64,000 bases of DNA, taken from NCBI GenBank assembly GCA_934394585.1, contig CAKRQU010000001.1:66369-130368 (forward strand), written 5' to 3'. Of the stretch, positions 19,401 through 27,278 are shown piece by piece; the stretch's first letter is position 1; each line of letters begins with the position of its first letter. Origin of the DNA: an uncultured Eubacteriales bacterium. Its GTDB lineage: Bacteria; Bacillota; Clostridia; Oscillospirales; CAG-272. A program made the translations under genes and the position numbers. The notes under the pieces were generated by a model that saw nothing but the letters and a program-made list of their open reading frames with translations, did not search any database and was not told the origin of the DNA.

Positions 19401-22400
19401 TTCCCGCGAAATAAGACGAAGAAGAAGAAACGCCCGATGATTTTATCGTGGCATTGGAATAGCAGCCCGTGACGCCGAAATTGCTTTTGCTCCATGCGAA
19501 AATGCCCGCCGCGCTCGTTTCGTTTCTGCTTGATATGGCGGATATTTCCGTATCTATGACAATGCAATCGGAAACATAGCTGCGCGCGTCCTTGTCGTTT
19601 GCCTGAATTATTCCCGCGATGCCGCCGGCATAAGCTTTGTGCGAAACGCTGTTTGCCGTGACGGAACAGCCGCGCACCACGCAATCGGTGACATTAAAGG
19701 AATATTTCCACCACACGCCGCCCACTATGCCCGCGGCATAAGTGAGCATCTGATCCTCACCGATGGCGTCCACTGCCGTATCGGCGACATAGATATGCTT
19801 TATCGTATTTCCGTTGTTGCTCGTGCCGCTGACGTTGTCGTTTCCGAATATGCCCACGCCGCCGCCTACGTAAACGTCATATTTGTTGTCGCCCGTATTT
19901 GTTTCGCTGTATGCTTTGCCCACTACATGGACGTTTGTCACATAAAGTCCGTCCAGCAGTACGGTATTTCCGCGCCACCATGACCATACGCCGCCTATGC
20001 CGCCGCCCACGCTTGCCGTATCGGGGCTGTTTGCGGATTCGAAATAGATGAGCGCTTTTCTTTCGGTAGAGCCTGAAAATTCGAGATTTTTCGCTTTGCA
20101 ATCCATTATCATGCCGAATATTCCGCCGACAAATCCCTCGGATTTCAGATTTCCGTGACCTGTCACGGCATTCTGCGTGCCCGAAACAAGTGCCGTTTCC
20201 TTTATCGGCGCGGCGGAATTCTGAGAATAATCCACATGGATATTGTCTATCTCGCTGTAGCCTATCACCAGCCCTATGAGCCCGCCGGAATATACGTTGT
20301 TTCCGTAGCCGCGCTTTACTACAGCCGCGCTCGGATTGTAATTGTATTTTGAATCAAAGGAATAGCAGCCTGCTTCTATATTTGTGTCGCCCTCGAATAT
20401 CAATGTCATATTTTTCAGCGATCCGGCAAGCTCCTTTGACGCGGCAGACGCGAGATCCGCCGTTTTGCCCGCGGCGATGCCCGCATATCCGCCCGCCGCT
20501 ATGCTTCCGATGGCTGTGGAGCCTACTTCGCGATAGGCGCGTATATTGCATTTGCCGAGGATATATTTTCTGTTTTGCACATTATAGCCGTAGGGAAGCT
20601 GCGCGGTAAATCCGCCCGCGCATACTCTGAAAAGATTTGAGTCGTATGACGCGGTGTTTTCTTTGCATGAGGTTGTCGTCTGGATGGCGGAAACATTGAA
20701 ATCGAAATCTCGATGGCAAAGTCTGTATACAAATATTTTGCCGTCCGAGCCGACATCCGGTAATCTGAATGCGTTATAGCCGAAATATCCCCCTGCATAA
20801 GCGGACCCCAAGCCGTTCTGAACGGCGCTGACATCCAGATTACATTCGAAAATATGAGGAACTATGCCGTTTTCATCCGTGCCCGCGGAAACATAATGAA
20901 ATTTTTCCGTGCTGCCGGAATGAATGTAGCCTACCAGTCCCCCTGCAAATGTCATGCCGACGCTGTTTCCGTCGAGCGTTTGCGCGCGAATATACATTCT
21001 CTCGGCTGTTTTTGCAAGATAGTCGGGATGAACTTTCGCCGACATATCGGAAAAGTAGATATTTATATCGTCGGAAAGCGATTTGTCGCGGTAGATTATG
21101 CCTATGCCGCCTCCCGAAACCGCGGCGGATTCCGATACCATATTTTCGACCGCGAGAGAGGAAATATTGGTGAAATCGGAATTATTCACTACGGAAACTA
21201 TGGAAAAATCGCCCTCGAGATATATTGTTATATTTTTAGCCGTTATTGTTTTCGGTTCGCTCGTTTCGGGCAGAACAGCCTGCTTTACAGAGAAGGCGCC
21301 CGTAAGACCGCCGCTGACGGAAAGCCCCGAGAGAGTACCGATGGAGTTTGAGAGCACTGTGGTGGATACCACATCGAAAACGAAATTGTTTACATAAGCG
21401 TTTTCCGTCACGCCCGCAAATCCGCCTGCATAAACGTCGGCTTTTTCACCCCATGTGATGCCGGAAACATTGCTGTGGTAGCCTTCGTATTCGGAAACGC
21501 ACCATGAATCCACCGATGATGAGCAGTATCCGAAAAGTCCGCCGATATAAAGCGAGGCTTTTTTCAGCTGAGTCGATACGGAAACCTGAGAGATTATCCC
21601 GTCGAAAACTATATTTTTGCCCGCCGTACCGGCGATGCCTCCTGCGTTCACCCTGTCCGCTTTGGCGGAAGAAGTGCCGCCCTCCAGTGTATTTACCGAT
21701 ATCGTGCCGCGGACATCTATATTCCGCATGAGGCACGGCGAAATACCGTCACCGTATATATAGGAAAAAAAGCCGTAATCCGCGATATTCGCGTCCGCCT
21801 GCGGCACATAAACGAAATCCTCGTCGCTGTGCGTGGTGCGGGTGATATTTATCGTTACGTTGAAGCCTGAAAAATCCATACAGCCGTGAAAGGGAATTTC
21901 TCTGCTGCCCAGACCGCCGAAATTTTCATCCACTACGAAAAGATTTGTTTTTATGCGGTAATATCCGTATTGCAGGCGGGTAAGCGAGGCGGCATCGTCT
22001 TTTTCGCCGAAAGCTTCGAAATCCTCCGCCGTGCCTTTGCCGCGGAAAATGCGCTCCAGCGCGAGGATATCATCCTCATTAGAAATCATATACGGATTTC
22101 CGAAATATTTTCCGTGATCCTCCGCATACGGCTCCGAGGTTATTATATCCGTGATGGCAAGTCCCTCGCTCGGAACCTGTATTCTGACTATCGGCGAGGT
22201 ATAAACCGTGCCGTTTATTTTCATGGAAACGAAAAGCCGTGATTCGTTTATCGCCGTCACCGTGACATAATCGCCGGCGGGCACGCTGTAGCCGTCGTTT
22301 GTTTTTTCCGCATTATGCCCGCTTACATAGACGGTCACTTCGTCGCCGTCCTCCACGGTGATATTAGCCGGGACATCTGCCGAATAGCTTTTCGGGATAA

Positions 22401-22479
22401 GCACGGCTATCAAAACGAGCACAGCCGCCGCTATGGGAATAAATACGGCAAGTAGCCTTTTTCTTTCTTTTTTTATCAT
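16462..22479 (-). CDS. Giant membrane-anchored surface protein with GLUG-like repeats
   Basis: This is a probable cell-surface adhesin or matrix protein of about 2005 residues. I chose the ATG at 22479: GAGGTG lies upstream and the codon overlaps the previous gene's stop (ATGA). Residues 1-35 are a basic stretch plus one membrane segment. Residues about 100-1110 hold roughly 17 motifs such as GGIAG, YIGGLFG, YAGGFAG, FAGGLVG and YSGGLIG, about 55-60 residues apart, as in GLUG-type beta-helical repeats. A bacterial Ig-like (Big_2) segment follows near 1130-1190, and a Listeria-Bacteroides-like repeat ending in RFYARW lies near 1660-1720. There is no LPXTG motif at the C-terminus, so anchoring is by the N-terminal helix or absent after processing. 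Confidence 0.85.
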   Translation of the reverse strand: MIKKERKRLLAVFIPIAAAVLVLIAVLIPKSYSADVPANITVEDGDEVTVYVSGHNAEKTNDGYSVPAGDYVTVTAINESRLFVSMKINGTVYTSPIVRIQVPSEGLAITDIITSEPYAEDHGKYFGNPYMISNEDDILALERIFRGKGTAEDFEAFGEKDDAASLTRLQYGYYRIKTNLFVVDENFGGLGSREIPFHGCMDFSGFNVTINITRTTHSDEDFVYVPQADANIADYGFFSYIYGDGISPCLMRNIDVRGTISVNTLEGGTSSAKADRVNAGGIAGTAGKNIVFDGIISQVSVSTQLKKASLYIGGLFGYCSSSVDSWCVSEYEGYHSNVSGITWGEKADVYAGGFAGVTENAYVNNFVFDVVSTTVLSNSIGTLSGLSVSGGLTGAFSVKQAVLPETSEPKTITAKNITIYLEGDFSIVSVVNNSDFTNISSLAVENMVSESAAVSGGGIGIIYRDKSLSDDINIYFSDMSAKVHPDYLAKTAERMYIRAQTLDGNSVGMTFAGGLVGYIHSGSTEKFHYVSAGTDENGIVPHIFECNLDVSAVQNGLGSAYAGGYFGYNAFRLPDVGSDGKIFVYRLCHRDFDFNVSAIQTTTSCKENTASYDSNLFRVCAGGFTAQLPYGYNVQNRKYILGKCNIRAYREVGSTAIGSIAAGGYAGIAAGKTADLASAASKELAGSLKNMTLIFEGDTNIEAGCYSFDSKYNYNPSAAVVKRGYGNNVYSGGLIGLVIGYSEIDNIHVDYSQNSAAPIKETALVSGTQNAVTGHGNLKSEGFVGGIFGMIMDCKAKNLEFSGSTERKALIYFESANSPDTASVGGGIGGVWSWWRGNTVLLDGLYVTNVHVVGKAYSETNTGDNKYDVYVGGGVGIFGNDNVSGTSNNGNTIKHIYVADTAVDAIGEDQMLTYAAGIVGGVWWKYSFNVTDCVVRGCSVTANSVSHKAYAGGIAGIIQANDKDARSYVSDCIVIDTEISAISSRNETSAAGIFAWSKSNFGVTGCYSNATIKSSGVSSSSSYFAGIGHPPWSGGNGILQNNFFVSKTAGTNVVYLNASRYSDITGAPIYLIAYKTDEAALDIGGSATIYPTISSDYAAITVKSSDESIVKISAADGKYIATGVGEGVANASVFVTANDGTQYRLCSYPIKVGSPSLSGFETVLKNGAGDLLSEANTDAFYAHYAKSGTEHYSYIKRCVGNPATSKYVKILPAGTDENGNTYTTFPVNMKLYEVSVNGSLATGSTEARIESILNAKGNSVLLSAFNGRLAFTAETNGAYDLSYTVSAWDTLENPVIMIAEFTVGGKTEGVIIEYEPNYITGITITPNEMTPPLDTQIINGKEYFIYTPGDTVRFDATVQRKYPLYSNYIVETQFHGTATGSNDKDLVKPNGSLVISGQKSEYDIVCTVIGKNISATAYILVKDPVSHSFNLSGADVSSDRKMAAGSEFNFEISPQIGYGLLPEIGFTIGGEKAGVVWDGKSTDMKISWGGNVYTASIVLIDSTTDEYRLELPGEFTAAIDAAGADVIIHVTYSKTYFVIFLSNFGTNTVYMLEVPVGTLLSDIESAQLEEWKENISSARYGFVLRDMYMTNYAESMRAYGKSFTELSDSSYRVSGSLRFYARWTYSITTETPQNISLSSGFSSGLFQNVIVPIDTAHGFSFRIASEENWAGTPEYDVYIRKSDGTNVNITSAFSADANGNGYIIDKETLAAYTADSGCIHVVVYADNIRFFVGDIVEFDTDKLLSDGVFGAEYSVNYGTKTDSPANINYRFAHALPAGTSLRIYYKKDGKTIWSGGFVTSAEQQDIALALFASMDDGMALTDNMRAGAASETFIMQVTLPNNKTNFRFGTMEYLASGISMEKRSTFSPVITSYGAAQSSIYADGAPAKKDFTLYPATLRTVERSGNTLIYSSYISAPDIADYRHRGSSYLWKIEKTAGGYISDTEFKTLSGKTAVASSTIARFYLAAEGSMNIGEIPAGYTISLIEVRNVKQPGEGLTLYSFNIE

Positions 22480-23459
22480 GATATCACCTCGGCAAATACC
22501 GTGTCGTCGACCGACACGCCGGAAATTTTTTCTTTCTGTCCCTCGCCGTCGTAAACGATGCCTGTCATTTTCACATTGCATTCGCCCGTTACGTAGAAAT
22601 AAAGATATATATCGGCATCGGGCGATATTTCGAAACTGTATGATTTTCCGCTCTCGGTGGTTTTTTTGCCGTACATCTCGTGAAATCTGTATGCGTCGAA
22701 AATCACATCTCCGTCGAGCGAAAGCGAGATATCCGCTTTATATTTGCAGTGTGCGAGAACCCCGTTTGCGGAAGTGTAATCGGAGGACGATTTCAGATTT
22801 ACCGTATACTGCGCATATCCTTTGTAAACATCTTTTGTAACGCCCACGGAAAGTCTGGTCGCCGCCGCGTTTATATGAAATACCTGAAGATCTCTGTACG
22901 GCACGGATGTTTCCAGTATTACGGAAAGATGCTCCGCATCCGTATCGGAAAGCGTGCCGTAGCCTGCTTTCCGCGTTATTTTCAGCAGCATGGAGGACTG
23001 GTTTTTGTCCTTGGCTTTCAGCCATGTGAGCGCGGCGAGCTCATCGTCACCGTAGGCTTCGCCCGCCTCGTTCACTATGGAAATCTCATATTTCCCGCTG
23101 TCGTCGGAAAGCCGGTACGAATTTCCCCACGCGTCCGTCACTTTATTTGCCGCAAGCTCGGCATCCGTCGGCTCGCGCATGGAAAAACGCACATCGCGCT
23201 TTGAAATTTTTTCGTTGTTGAAATTGTTTACCATCACGGCGATATAGCCGACGTAAGTCCCGTCCGGCATGCCCTGAAGCACGCAGGTCTGCCCGTCGCC
23301 ATTGTGCGAAATCACAAAATCCGTATATACGCCGACAAGCTCGCGCTTTTCTGTCATCACATATTTTGCGACGGAAAAACCCGCGATGACGGAGAGCACT
23401 GCCAGCGCCGTCGCGAGTATAATGGCAATATTCTTTTTTGCCGATAATGTTTTTCTCAT
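22476..23459 (-). CDS. Secreted protein with SipW-type signal peptide (327 aa)
   Basis: I do not recognise a named family for the mature part. The N-terminus is KKNIAIILATALAVLSVIAG followed by FSVAKYV. This matches the signal-peptide class processed by SipW peptidases, which ends in S-x-A-[KR]-[YF]. The mature region (about 295 residues) is predicted beta-rich with two halves and no further membrane segment. The stop overlaps the start of the giant gene by 4 nt, and AGAGGCGG precedes its ATG. Both features place it in the SipW operon, as a possible fibre or accessory subunit. Confidence 0.8.
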   Translation of the reverse strand: MRKTLSAKKNIAIILATALAVLSVIAGFSVAKYVMTEKRELVGVYTDFVISHNGDGQTCVLQGMPDGTYVGYIAVMVNNFNNEKISKRDVRFSMREPTDAELAANKVTDAWGNSYRLSDDSGKYEISIVNEAGEAYGDDELAALTWLKAKDKNQSSMLLKITRKAGYGTLSDTDAEHLSVILETSVPYRDLQVFHINAAATRLSVGVTKDVYKGYAQYTVNLKSSSDYTSANGVLAHCKYKADISLSLDGDVIFDAYRFHEMYGKKTTESGKSYSFEISPDADIYLYFYVTGECNVKMTGIVYDGEGQKEKISGVSVDDTVFAEVIS

Positions 23460-23493
23460 TTTTCCGCCTCTTGTGTATTACGGTTTGCTTTTT

Positions 23494-24228
23494 TTATTTT
23501 TCCGCCTGCTCTGCGTGCACGGTTATATCAAAATAAACTCTCGCGCCGACATATCCCGCCACGTCTGCCTCCTGTTTCGGCAGGAGAAATTTCAGATGGT
23601 AGATATTTTCCGTCACATCGCCGTCGTAGGGCTTCATTTTCAGACCGATGAAATTGAATATTTCGCCCGTGTCTTTGTTTTTTTCGATGAGGAGCGAATT
23701 CCCGCCGTAATCGATATCGCCCGTAGCCGACTGCGGCGGACGTATATCTCTGTCTGTGCCGGCGTCGTTTCCGTATATTTTAAGCGAAGCGCCGCTCGCC
23801 AGCCCCTCGTCGTCTCCGTAGTCGTGCCATCCGGAGAAATATACCGTGGTGATATCTCCGCCGGAAGCCATCATTTCCAGACGCACGGAAACGGCTATTA
23901 TCACATTCAGAGCCACTTCGTTTACGCCAGAGTCATTTATGTCGGAAATCGAAAAATAATAATCTATCGTATCCGACGGTTCCACATCGTTTATTATCAC
24001 CGATGTGTCGTTTTCGGAAAACGGTATTGCTTCGAAAGTGCCGTTTATGCCCGTGCGCGAAAGCGATTTGTGACTGTATGTCACGACAAATCCCGCTGTT
24101 TTCGCACCTGCGCCACCCGTAATTTCCGTATAGAAGCGGGCGAGCGAAAAGGCGGCTATGGCGGAAAGCAGGACGAGAGCGACGGAAATGCTTATCACTA
24201 TCTTTGTCTTACGACAGATTTTCTTCAT
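23494..24228 (-). CDS. TasA/CalY-like secreted protein (about 244 aa)
   Basis: The N-terminal helix ends in SAIAAFSLARFYTEITGG, again the S-x-A-[KR]-[YF] pattern of SipW substrates. The mature part has the beta-sandwich look of camelysin/TasA proteins, with long alternating strands such as DYYFSISDINDSGVNEVALN. The start is ambiguous. An ATG at 24240 has GGAGG immediately adjacent, too close to work, so I prefer the ATG at 24228, overlapping sipW by 20 nt. The overlap implies coupled translation with the peptidase. Confidence 0.8.
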   Translation of the reverse strand: MKKICRKTKIVISISVALVLLSAIAAFSLARFYTEITGGAGAKTAGFVVTYSHKSLSRTGINGTFEAIPFSENDTSVIINDVEPSDTIDYYFSISDINDSGVNEVALNVIIAVSVRLEMMASGGDITTVYFSGWHDYGDDEGLASGASLKIYGNDAGTDRDIRPPQSATGDIDYGGNSLLIEKNKDTGEIFNFIGLKMKPYDGDVTENIYHLKFLLPKQEADVAGYVGARVYFDITVHAEQAEK

Positions 24229-24793
24229 CTTCTCCGTCATCCTCCGTTTTTTCCTTTTCCCTGCGTATGTTTTTCAAAACGCATACCAGCCCTACGACAG
24301 TCGCCGTTATCGCCGCGAGAAAGAATAATCCCGCGGGAGTTTTCAGCCAGCCGAAAAGCACGCCGATTTTCGGTATGCGAAGCAAAAGCTTGCCGCGGAT
24401 ATTGCCGATATAAACGGGATCCATATCCTCGGAATTGTTGGCATCGCCTTTGGTGAAAAATTTATCGCCCTCGCGGCGCACTATCCTGTGCGTCACGGAG
24501 ATATTTTCCGCCGCGGGGACGTATGTCACTATATCGCCCACGTCGTAGGAATCCGCGCTTTTCATTATCACTATATCGCCCACATTTACGGCGTCCGTCA
24601 TGGAGGGCGATGCTATAATAAGAAAAGAATAGCCGAGAAACGACGGCGCGGGGTCTTTATATACTATTCTTTTGAACGAAACAACGCCTGCGGCTAAAAT
24701 AAATAGAGCCGCGAGCGATATGAGTATGGCATTTTTTATTATATTTAATATTTTTGCGGGGCGAAAGCGCCTCGCTTTTTCGTTTTCCGTCAT
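24209..24793 (-). CDS. sipW: Signal peptidase I, SipW (ER) type
   Basis: This is a membrane serine protease that removes signal peptides from a special set of exported proteins such as TasA. The 194-residue protein has a membrane helix at about 22-42, the catalytic-serine motif IIASPSMTDAVNVGDIVIM (Ser64) and THRIVRREG (His102). It therefore has the Ser-His dyad of SipW/ER-type enzymes and not the Ser-Lys of ordinary LepB. FFTKGDANNSEDMDPV is the conserved box with Asp residues. A second membrane helix lies at about 150-172, followed by an acidic tail. Its neighbours carry matching signal peptides, which supports the assignment. Confidence 0.93.
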   Translation of the reverse strand: MTENEKARRFRPAKILNIIKNAILISLAALFILAAGVVSFKRIVYKDPAPSFLGYSFLIIASPSMTDAVNVGDIVIMKSADSYDVGDIVTYVPAAENISVTHRIVRREGDKFFTKGDANNSEDMDPVYIGNIRGKLLLRIPKIGVLFGWLKTPAGLFFLAAITATVVGLVCVLKNIRREKEKTEDDGEDEENLS

Positions 24794-24804
24794 TTTGCCC
24801 CCTG

Positions 24805-25581
24805 TTATTTTGTGCCTTCCACCGTGATGGTGCAGCGGTATTTTCCCGCCGAGAAGCCTATATATGTGTCATCGCCGTCTTTGCCGCTTTCATAAGGCCA
24901 TTCCCATTTCAGTATCAGATTTACGGCACCGTCGCGCGAGATAAAAGCATCGCGCAGGAGATATTTTTCGCTTTCTTTGCCGAAAGCAAAGCTTATTTTC
25001 TTATTTTCGAGTGTATATTCTACAGGCGGCAATCTGTCGCCCGAATCGTATTCGCAATCAATATAAATGCTGTATTTCAGCTTTCCGCCGCTCGTATTTA
25101 TCACGGTGAAAGCATATTCGCCGCATGAACCGGGAGCAATGGCGTCTTTGCCGAAAAGCTCTGTTTCGCAGCTTGCCCGCCATACGCCGTCCTTGTCCTG
25201 CACGAGAAAAAGCGTATTTGCATTTTTCATTTTATAAAGGTAGAGAAGTGCGGCGGCGACGAGTATTATTACAATGAGTATGATCAATATTTTATTTTTC
25301 TTATTCGGGCAGAGCTTTCCTATATAATCCCCGCCGAGATAAAGCTTATTTTTGCGCAGGCTGAATGTGCCGTGCGCGCCTTTGTATATATCGCTTGTTT
25401 TTCCCGAACTGTCTTTTTCGCTTTTTTCGTATACGGCTATCACAGAGCCGTCGGGACTGTATATATGTTTTTCAAAAACCGAGCATACGATGCGCCATTC
25501 CTTGTCCTTTACGTGGATGGCGCCTTTGATTTTCTTTATGTTTTTCTGGTTTTCTTTGCAAAAATAAGGATTTATTTTCAT
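24805..25581 (-). CDS. Membrane protein with cytoplasmic N-domain and camelysin-like exterior
   Basis: I do not recognise this 258-residue protein as a whole. Residues 1-90 are soluble, with a small beta-rich domain (DIYKGAHGTFSLRKNKLYLG). One strong membrane helix follows (KILIILIVIILVAAALLYLY, about 95-115). The exterior part of about 140 residues resembles the beta-sandwich of CalY/TasA proteins. There is no cleavable signal, so it should remain anchored. I chose the ATG at 25581 with AAAGGA upstream. It lies between the abundant TasA-like gene and sipW and could be a fibre anchor or an assembly sensor. Confidence 0.72.
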   Translation of the reverse strand: MKINPYFCKENQKNIKKIKGAIHVKDKEWRIVCSVFEKHIYSPDGSVIAVYEKSEKDSSGKTSDIYKGAHGTFSLRKNKLYLGGDYIGKLCPNKKNKILIILIVIILVAAALLYLYKMKNANTLFLVQDKDGVWRASCETELFGKDAIAPGSCGEYAFTVINTSGGKLKYSIYIDCEYDSGDRLPPVEYTLENKKISFAFGKESEKYLLRDAFISRDGAVNLILKWEWPYESGKDGDDTYIGFSAGKYRCTITVEGTK

Positions 25582-25633
25582 TCGCGTCAATCCTTTTTTA
25601 TTTTTTTAAAAAATTGCTTTTGAAGAAATAATA

Positions 25634-25674
25634 CGCCCACTTATCGGAAACCGAGGTAGGCGACGAAGTGAGCG
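25634..25674 (-). promoter_or_regulatory. Structured element in the tasA-like / 258-aa gene spacer
   Basis: CGCCCACTT (25634-25642) and AAGTGAGCG (25666-25674) form a 9-bp stem with one G-U on the transcript. It encloses the small hairpin TCGG-AAA-CCGA (25644-25654). It matches no riboswitch class I know. Confidence 0.45.
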
Positions 25675-25689
25675 TATATCTGTCGTTTC

Positions 25690-25751
25690 ATGGGAAATCA
25701 AAAATTTAAATGCAGCGGAAAATTAAGATTTAAAATTTCTTGATTTCCCAT
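25690..25751 (-). terminator. Long A/T-rich hairpin after the TasA-like gene
   Basis: ATGGGAAATCAA (25690-25701) is a perfect complement of TTGATTTCCCAT (25740-25751). The inner bases AAATTTAAAT/ATTTAAAATTT extend the stem. It lies about 60 nt past the TasA-like stop codon. Possible roles are partial termination or stabilising the abundant upstream mRNA so that downstream genes are made at lower level. Confidence 0.55.
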
Positions 25752-25811
25752 AAATTCAAAAACATTCACGACATCTTTTGCCTTATATGTATGGCAGATA
25801 TTTTATTGAAA

Positions 25812-26582
25812 TTATTTTTCGAGCTGTACTGCTGCGATTGTGAATTCGAAATCGATGCCTGTTTCGCCGACATAAGTGAAATTGTTGTCGTTCACATCTT
25901 TTTCTGCTGCGAGCCATCCGAGCACTGTGTCGAGCGTATCGGCGTCAGCATTAAGACCGGCGGGAACAGTGGAGTTTTCAAATTTCCATGCCCAGCTGAG
26001 AGTGTATTCGCCGTTTGCCTCGGGTGTTTCGCCTGCTTCCACTGTTTCGTTGATAGTATTGAGCTTTGTGGCTATATCATCGAGAGTGCCTGTTGCGAGA
26101 GGGGCAGCAGAGCCTTCCTTTGTCAGCGTCCATACTACGGGAGTATAAGTATAGGTTTTGCTTGTGTCGTTTTTATCTGTCACTGTGAGATAAACGTCCT
26201 TTGTTGCCTCGAAATTTACTGTGAGTTTGGATTTAACTTCGGCTGTGCCGTCGATTGTGAATGTGAGAGAGCCAGTTGTGCCGGGAGCTACGCGATTGCC
26301 CGCGTCGGAAGCTTTTACGGTAAGACCCGTGGTATCGGCTGTTACCTTGCTTGCGTCTGTGTCAAATTTATAGTTGCTTCCGAAAAGTTTCGAAGCATCG
26401 GCTGTTATTTTGTAGCCCCATTGTGCTACGCTTGCCGAGCCTGAGCCTTCATTTTTTGAGATATACTTTGCGAGTGTGATTCCGCCGACGGAAAGAAGTA
26501 ATGCGAATGAAAGAAGGAGAAGAAGGAGCAGTACCCATGATTTACTCTGTTTTCTCTTCTTTGCGTTTTCTGTCTGATTCAT
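25812..26582 (-). CDS. TasA/CalY-like matrix fibre subunit
   Basis: This is a probable secreted structural protein of the extracellular matrix, 256 residues long. The N-terminal signal ends LLSVGGITLAKYISKNEG, matching the SipW-class cleavage pattern. The mature part is small, rich in Thr, Asp, Ala and Lys and has no Cys. Its beta-strand pattern (GTTGSLTFTIDGTAEVKSKL) is typical of TasA/camelysin proteins. It has a perfect promoter, a strong AGGAGGTAG site and biased use of common codons, so it is likely the most highly expressed gene of the locus. It is separated from sipW by hairpins, which may set the stoichiometry. Confidence 0.85.
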   Translation of the reverse strand: MNQTENAKKRKQSKSWVLLLLLLLSFALLLSVGGITLAKYISKNEGSGSASVAQWGYKITADASKLFGSNYKFDTDASKVTADTTGLTVKASDAGNRVAPGTTGSLTFTIDGTAEVKSKLTVNFEATKDVYLTVTDKNDTSKTYTYTPVVWTLTKEGSAAPLATGTLDDIATKLNTINETVEAGETPEANGEYTLSWAWKFENSTVPAGLNADADTLDTVLGWLAAEKDVNDNNFTYVGETGIDFEFTIAAVQLEK

Positions 26583-26653
26583 TTCAATCTACCTCCTGAA
26601 TGTTTATTTTTTGTTTTGAAATACACTATTTCGCTGCACAAATAATGTATCTG

Positions 26654-26690
26654 ATGAGAGTATTAAACGCGCATCTCATTTGTTGCGTTT
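26654..26690 (-). promoter_or_regulatory. 5'-leader of the TasA-like gene with interlocking stems
   Basis: In the roughly 110-nt leader, AAACGC/GCGTTT (26665-26670 with 26685-26690) and ATGAGA/TCTCAT (26654-26659 with 26674-26679) are interleaved. They can form a pseudoknot or two alternative hairpins. Confidence 0.4.
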
Positions 26691-26696
26691 AAGTCA

Positions 26697-26725
26697 ATTA
26701 TAAGGGAGCAGTCGAAAAATGTCAA
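26697..26725 (-). promoter_or_regulatory. Consensus promoter of the TasA-like/sipW locus
   Basis: On the minus strand TTGACA (26725-26720), a 17-bp spacer and TATAAT (26702-26697) lie about 115 bp before the ATG. Confidence 0.85.
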
Positions 26726-27222
26726 CAGTAATTTTCGTCCAAAATCAAAGTTTGGAATATATAACCAATATGGGTGCAAATAAAGCCGAAAAATTGATAA
26801 TGATTACCAAAAATTCGGGGGGGGGGGCATTTCTAATAATTATAATATTATATGATTTGCAAGCCGTATTTGGTGCTGCCTTTATATATAGAATGAATAA
26901 ATGTGCATAATATACAAATACATGCGACTAAAATCCGAAAAATCAATCATTTTTATATCATATTTTGCAGGATGAAAAATTATGATTTCAAATTTGCATT
27001 GTAATAATTCACAATAACGCTCATATAAAAATTTATTGATTTTGTAAAGCGTATATGCAAAAAATACAGATGCATTGATATGAAACACGGAAAATTTCAA
27101 AGTAAATCGCAGTATACTTTTGTAGTCAAAAGGAAAAACCGTCGGGTTTTTGCCGGATTGTAAAATTCGGATGCAAAAAAATACCACTAATGCAATAATC
27201 AGTAATGATTTGCAAAAGAGCG
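26726..27222. other. A/T-rich gap with an 11-G tract
   Basis: I see no convincing gene. A run of eleven G residues (26817-26827) stands out in an otherwise A/T-rich stretch upstream of the TasA-like promoter. A minus-strand frame at 26882-27229 (115 codons) starts with TTG and has no ribosome binding site. It is rich in Phe, Ile and Tyr as expected of random A/T-rich DNA. Confidence 0.5.
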
Positions 27223-27223
27223 C

Positions 27224-27259
27224 AAACAAAAAGGCACTGTAAAATGCCTTTACAGTGCC
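27224..27259 (-). terminator. Intrinsic terminator of the 166-aa membrane protein gene
   Basis: GGCACTGTAAA (27233-27243) pairs perfectly with TTTACAGTGCC (27249-27259). On the minus strand the stem is followed by TTTTTGTTT. Confidence 0.85.
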
Positions 27260-27278
27260 GCGAAAGTATTTTTTGCTT

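Noticed and set aside
26719..26910. A 63-codon plus-strand frame across the G-tract
   Set aside because: No ribosome binding site and it overlaps the divergent promoter; kept only as part of the G-tract observation.
26882..27229. A 115-codon minus-strand frame
   Set aside because: TTG start, no ribosome binding site, and composition expected of A/T-rich non-coding DNA.
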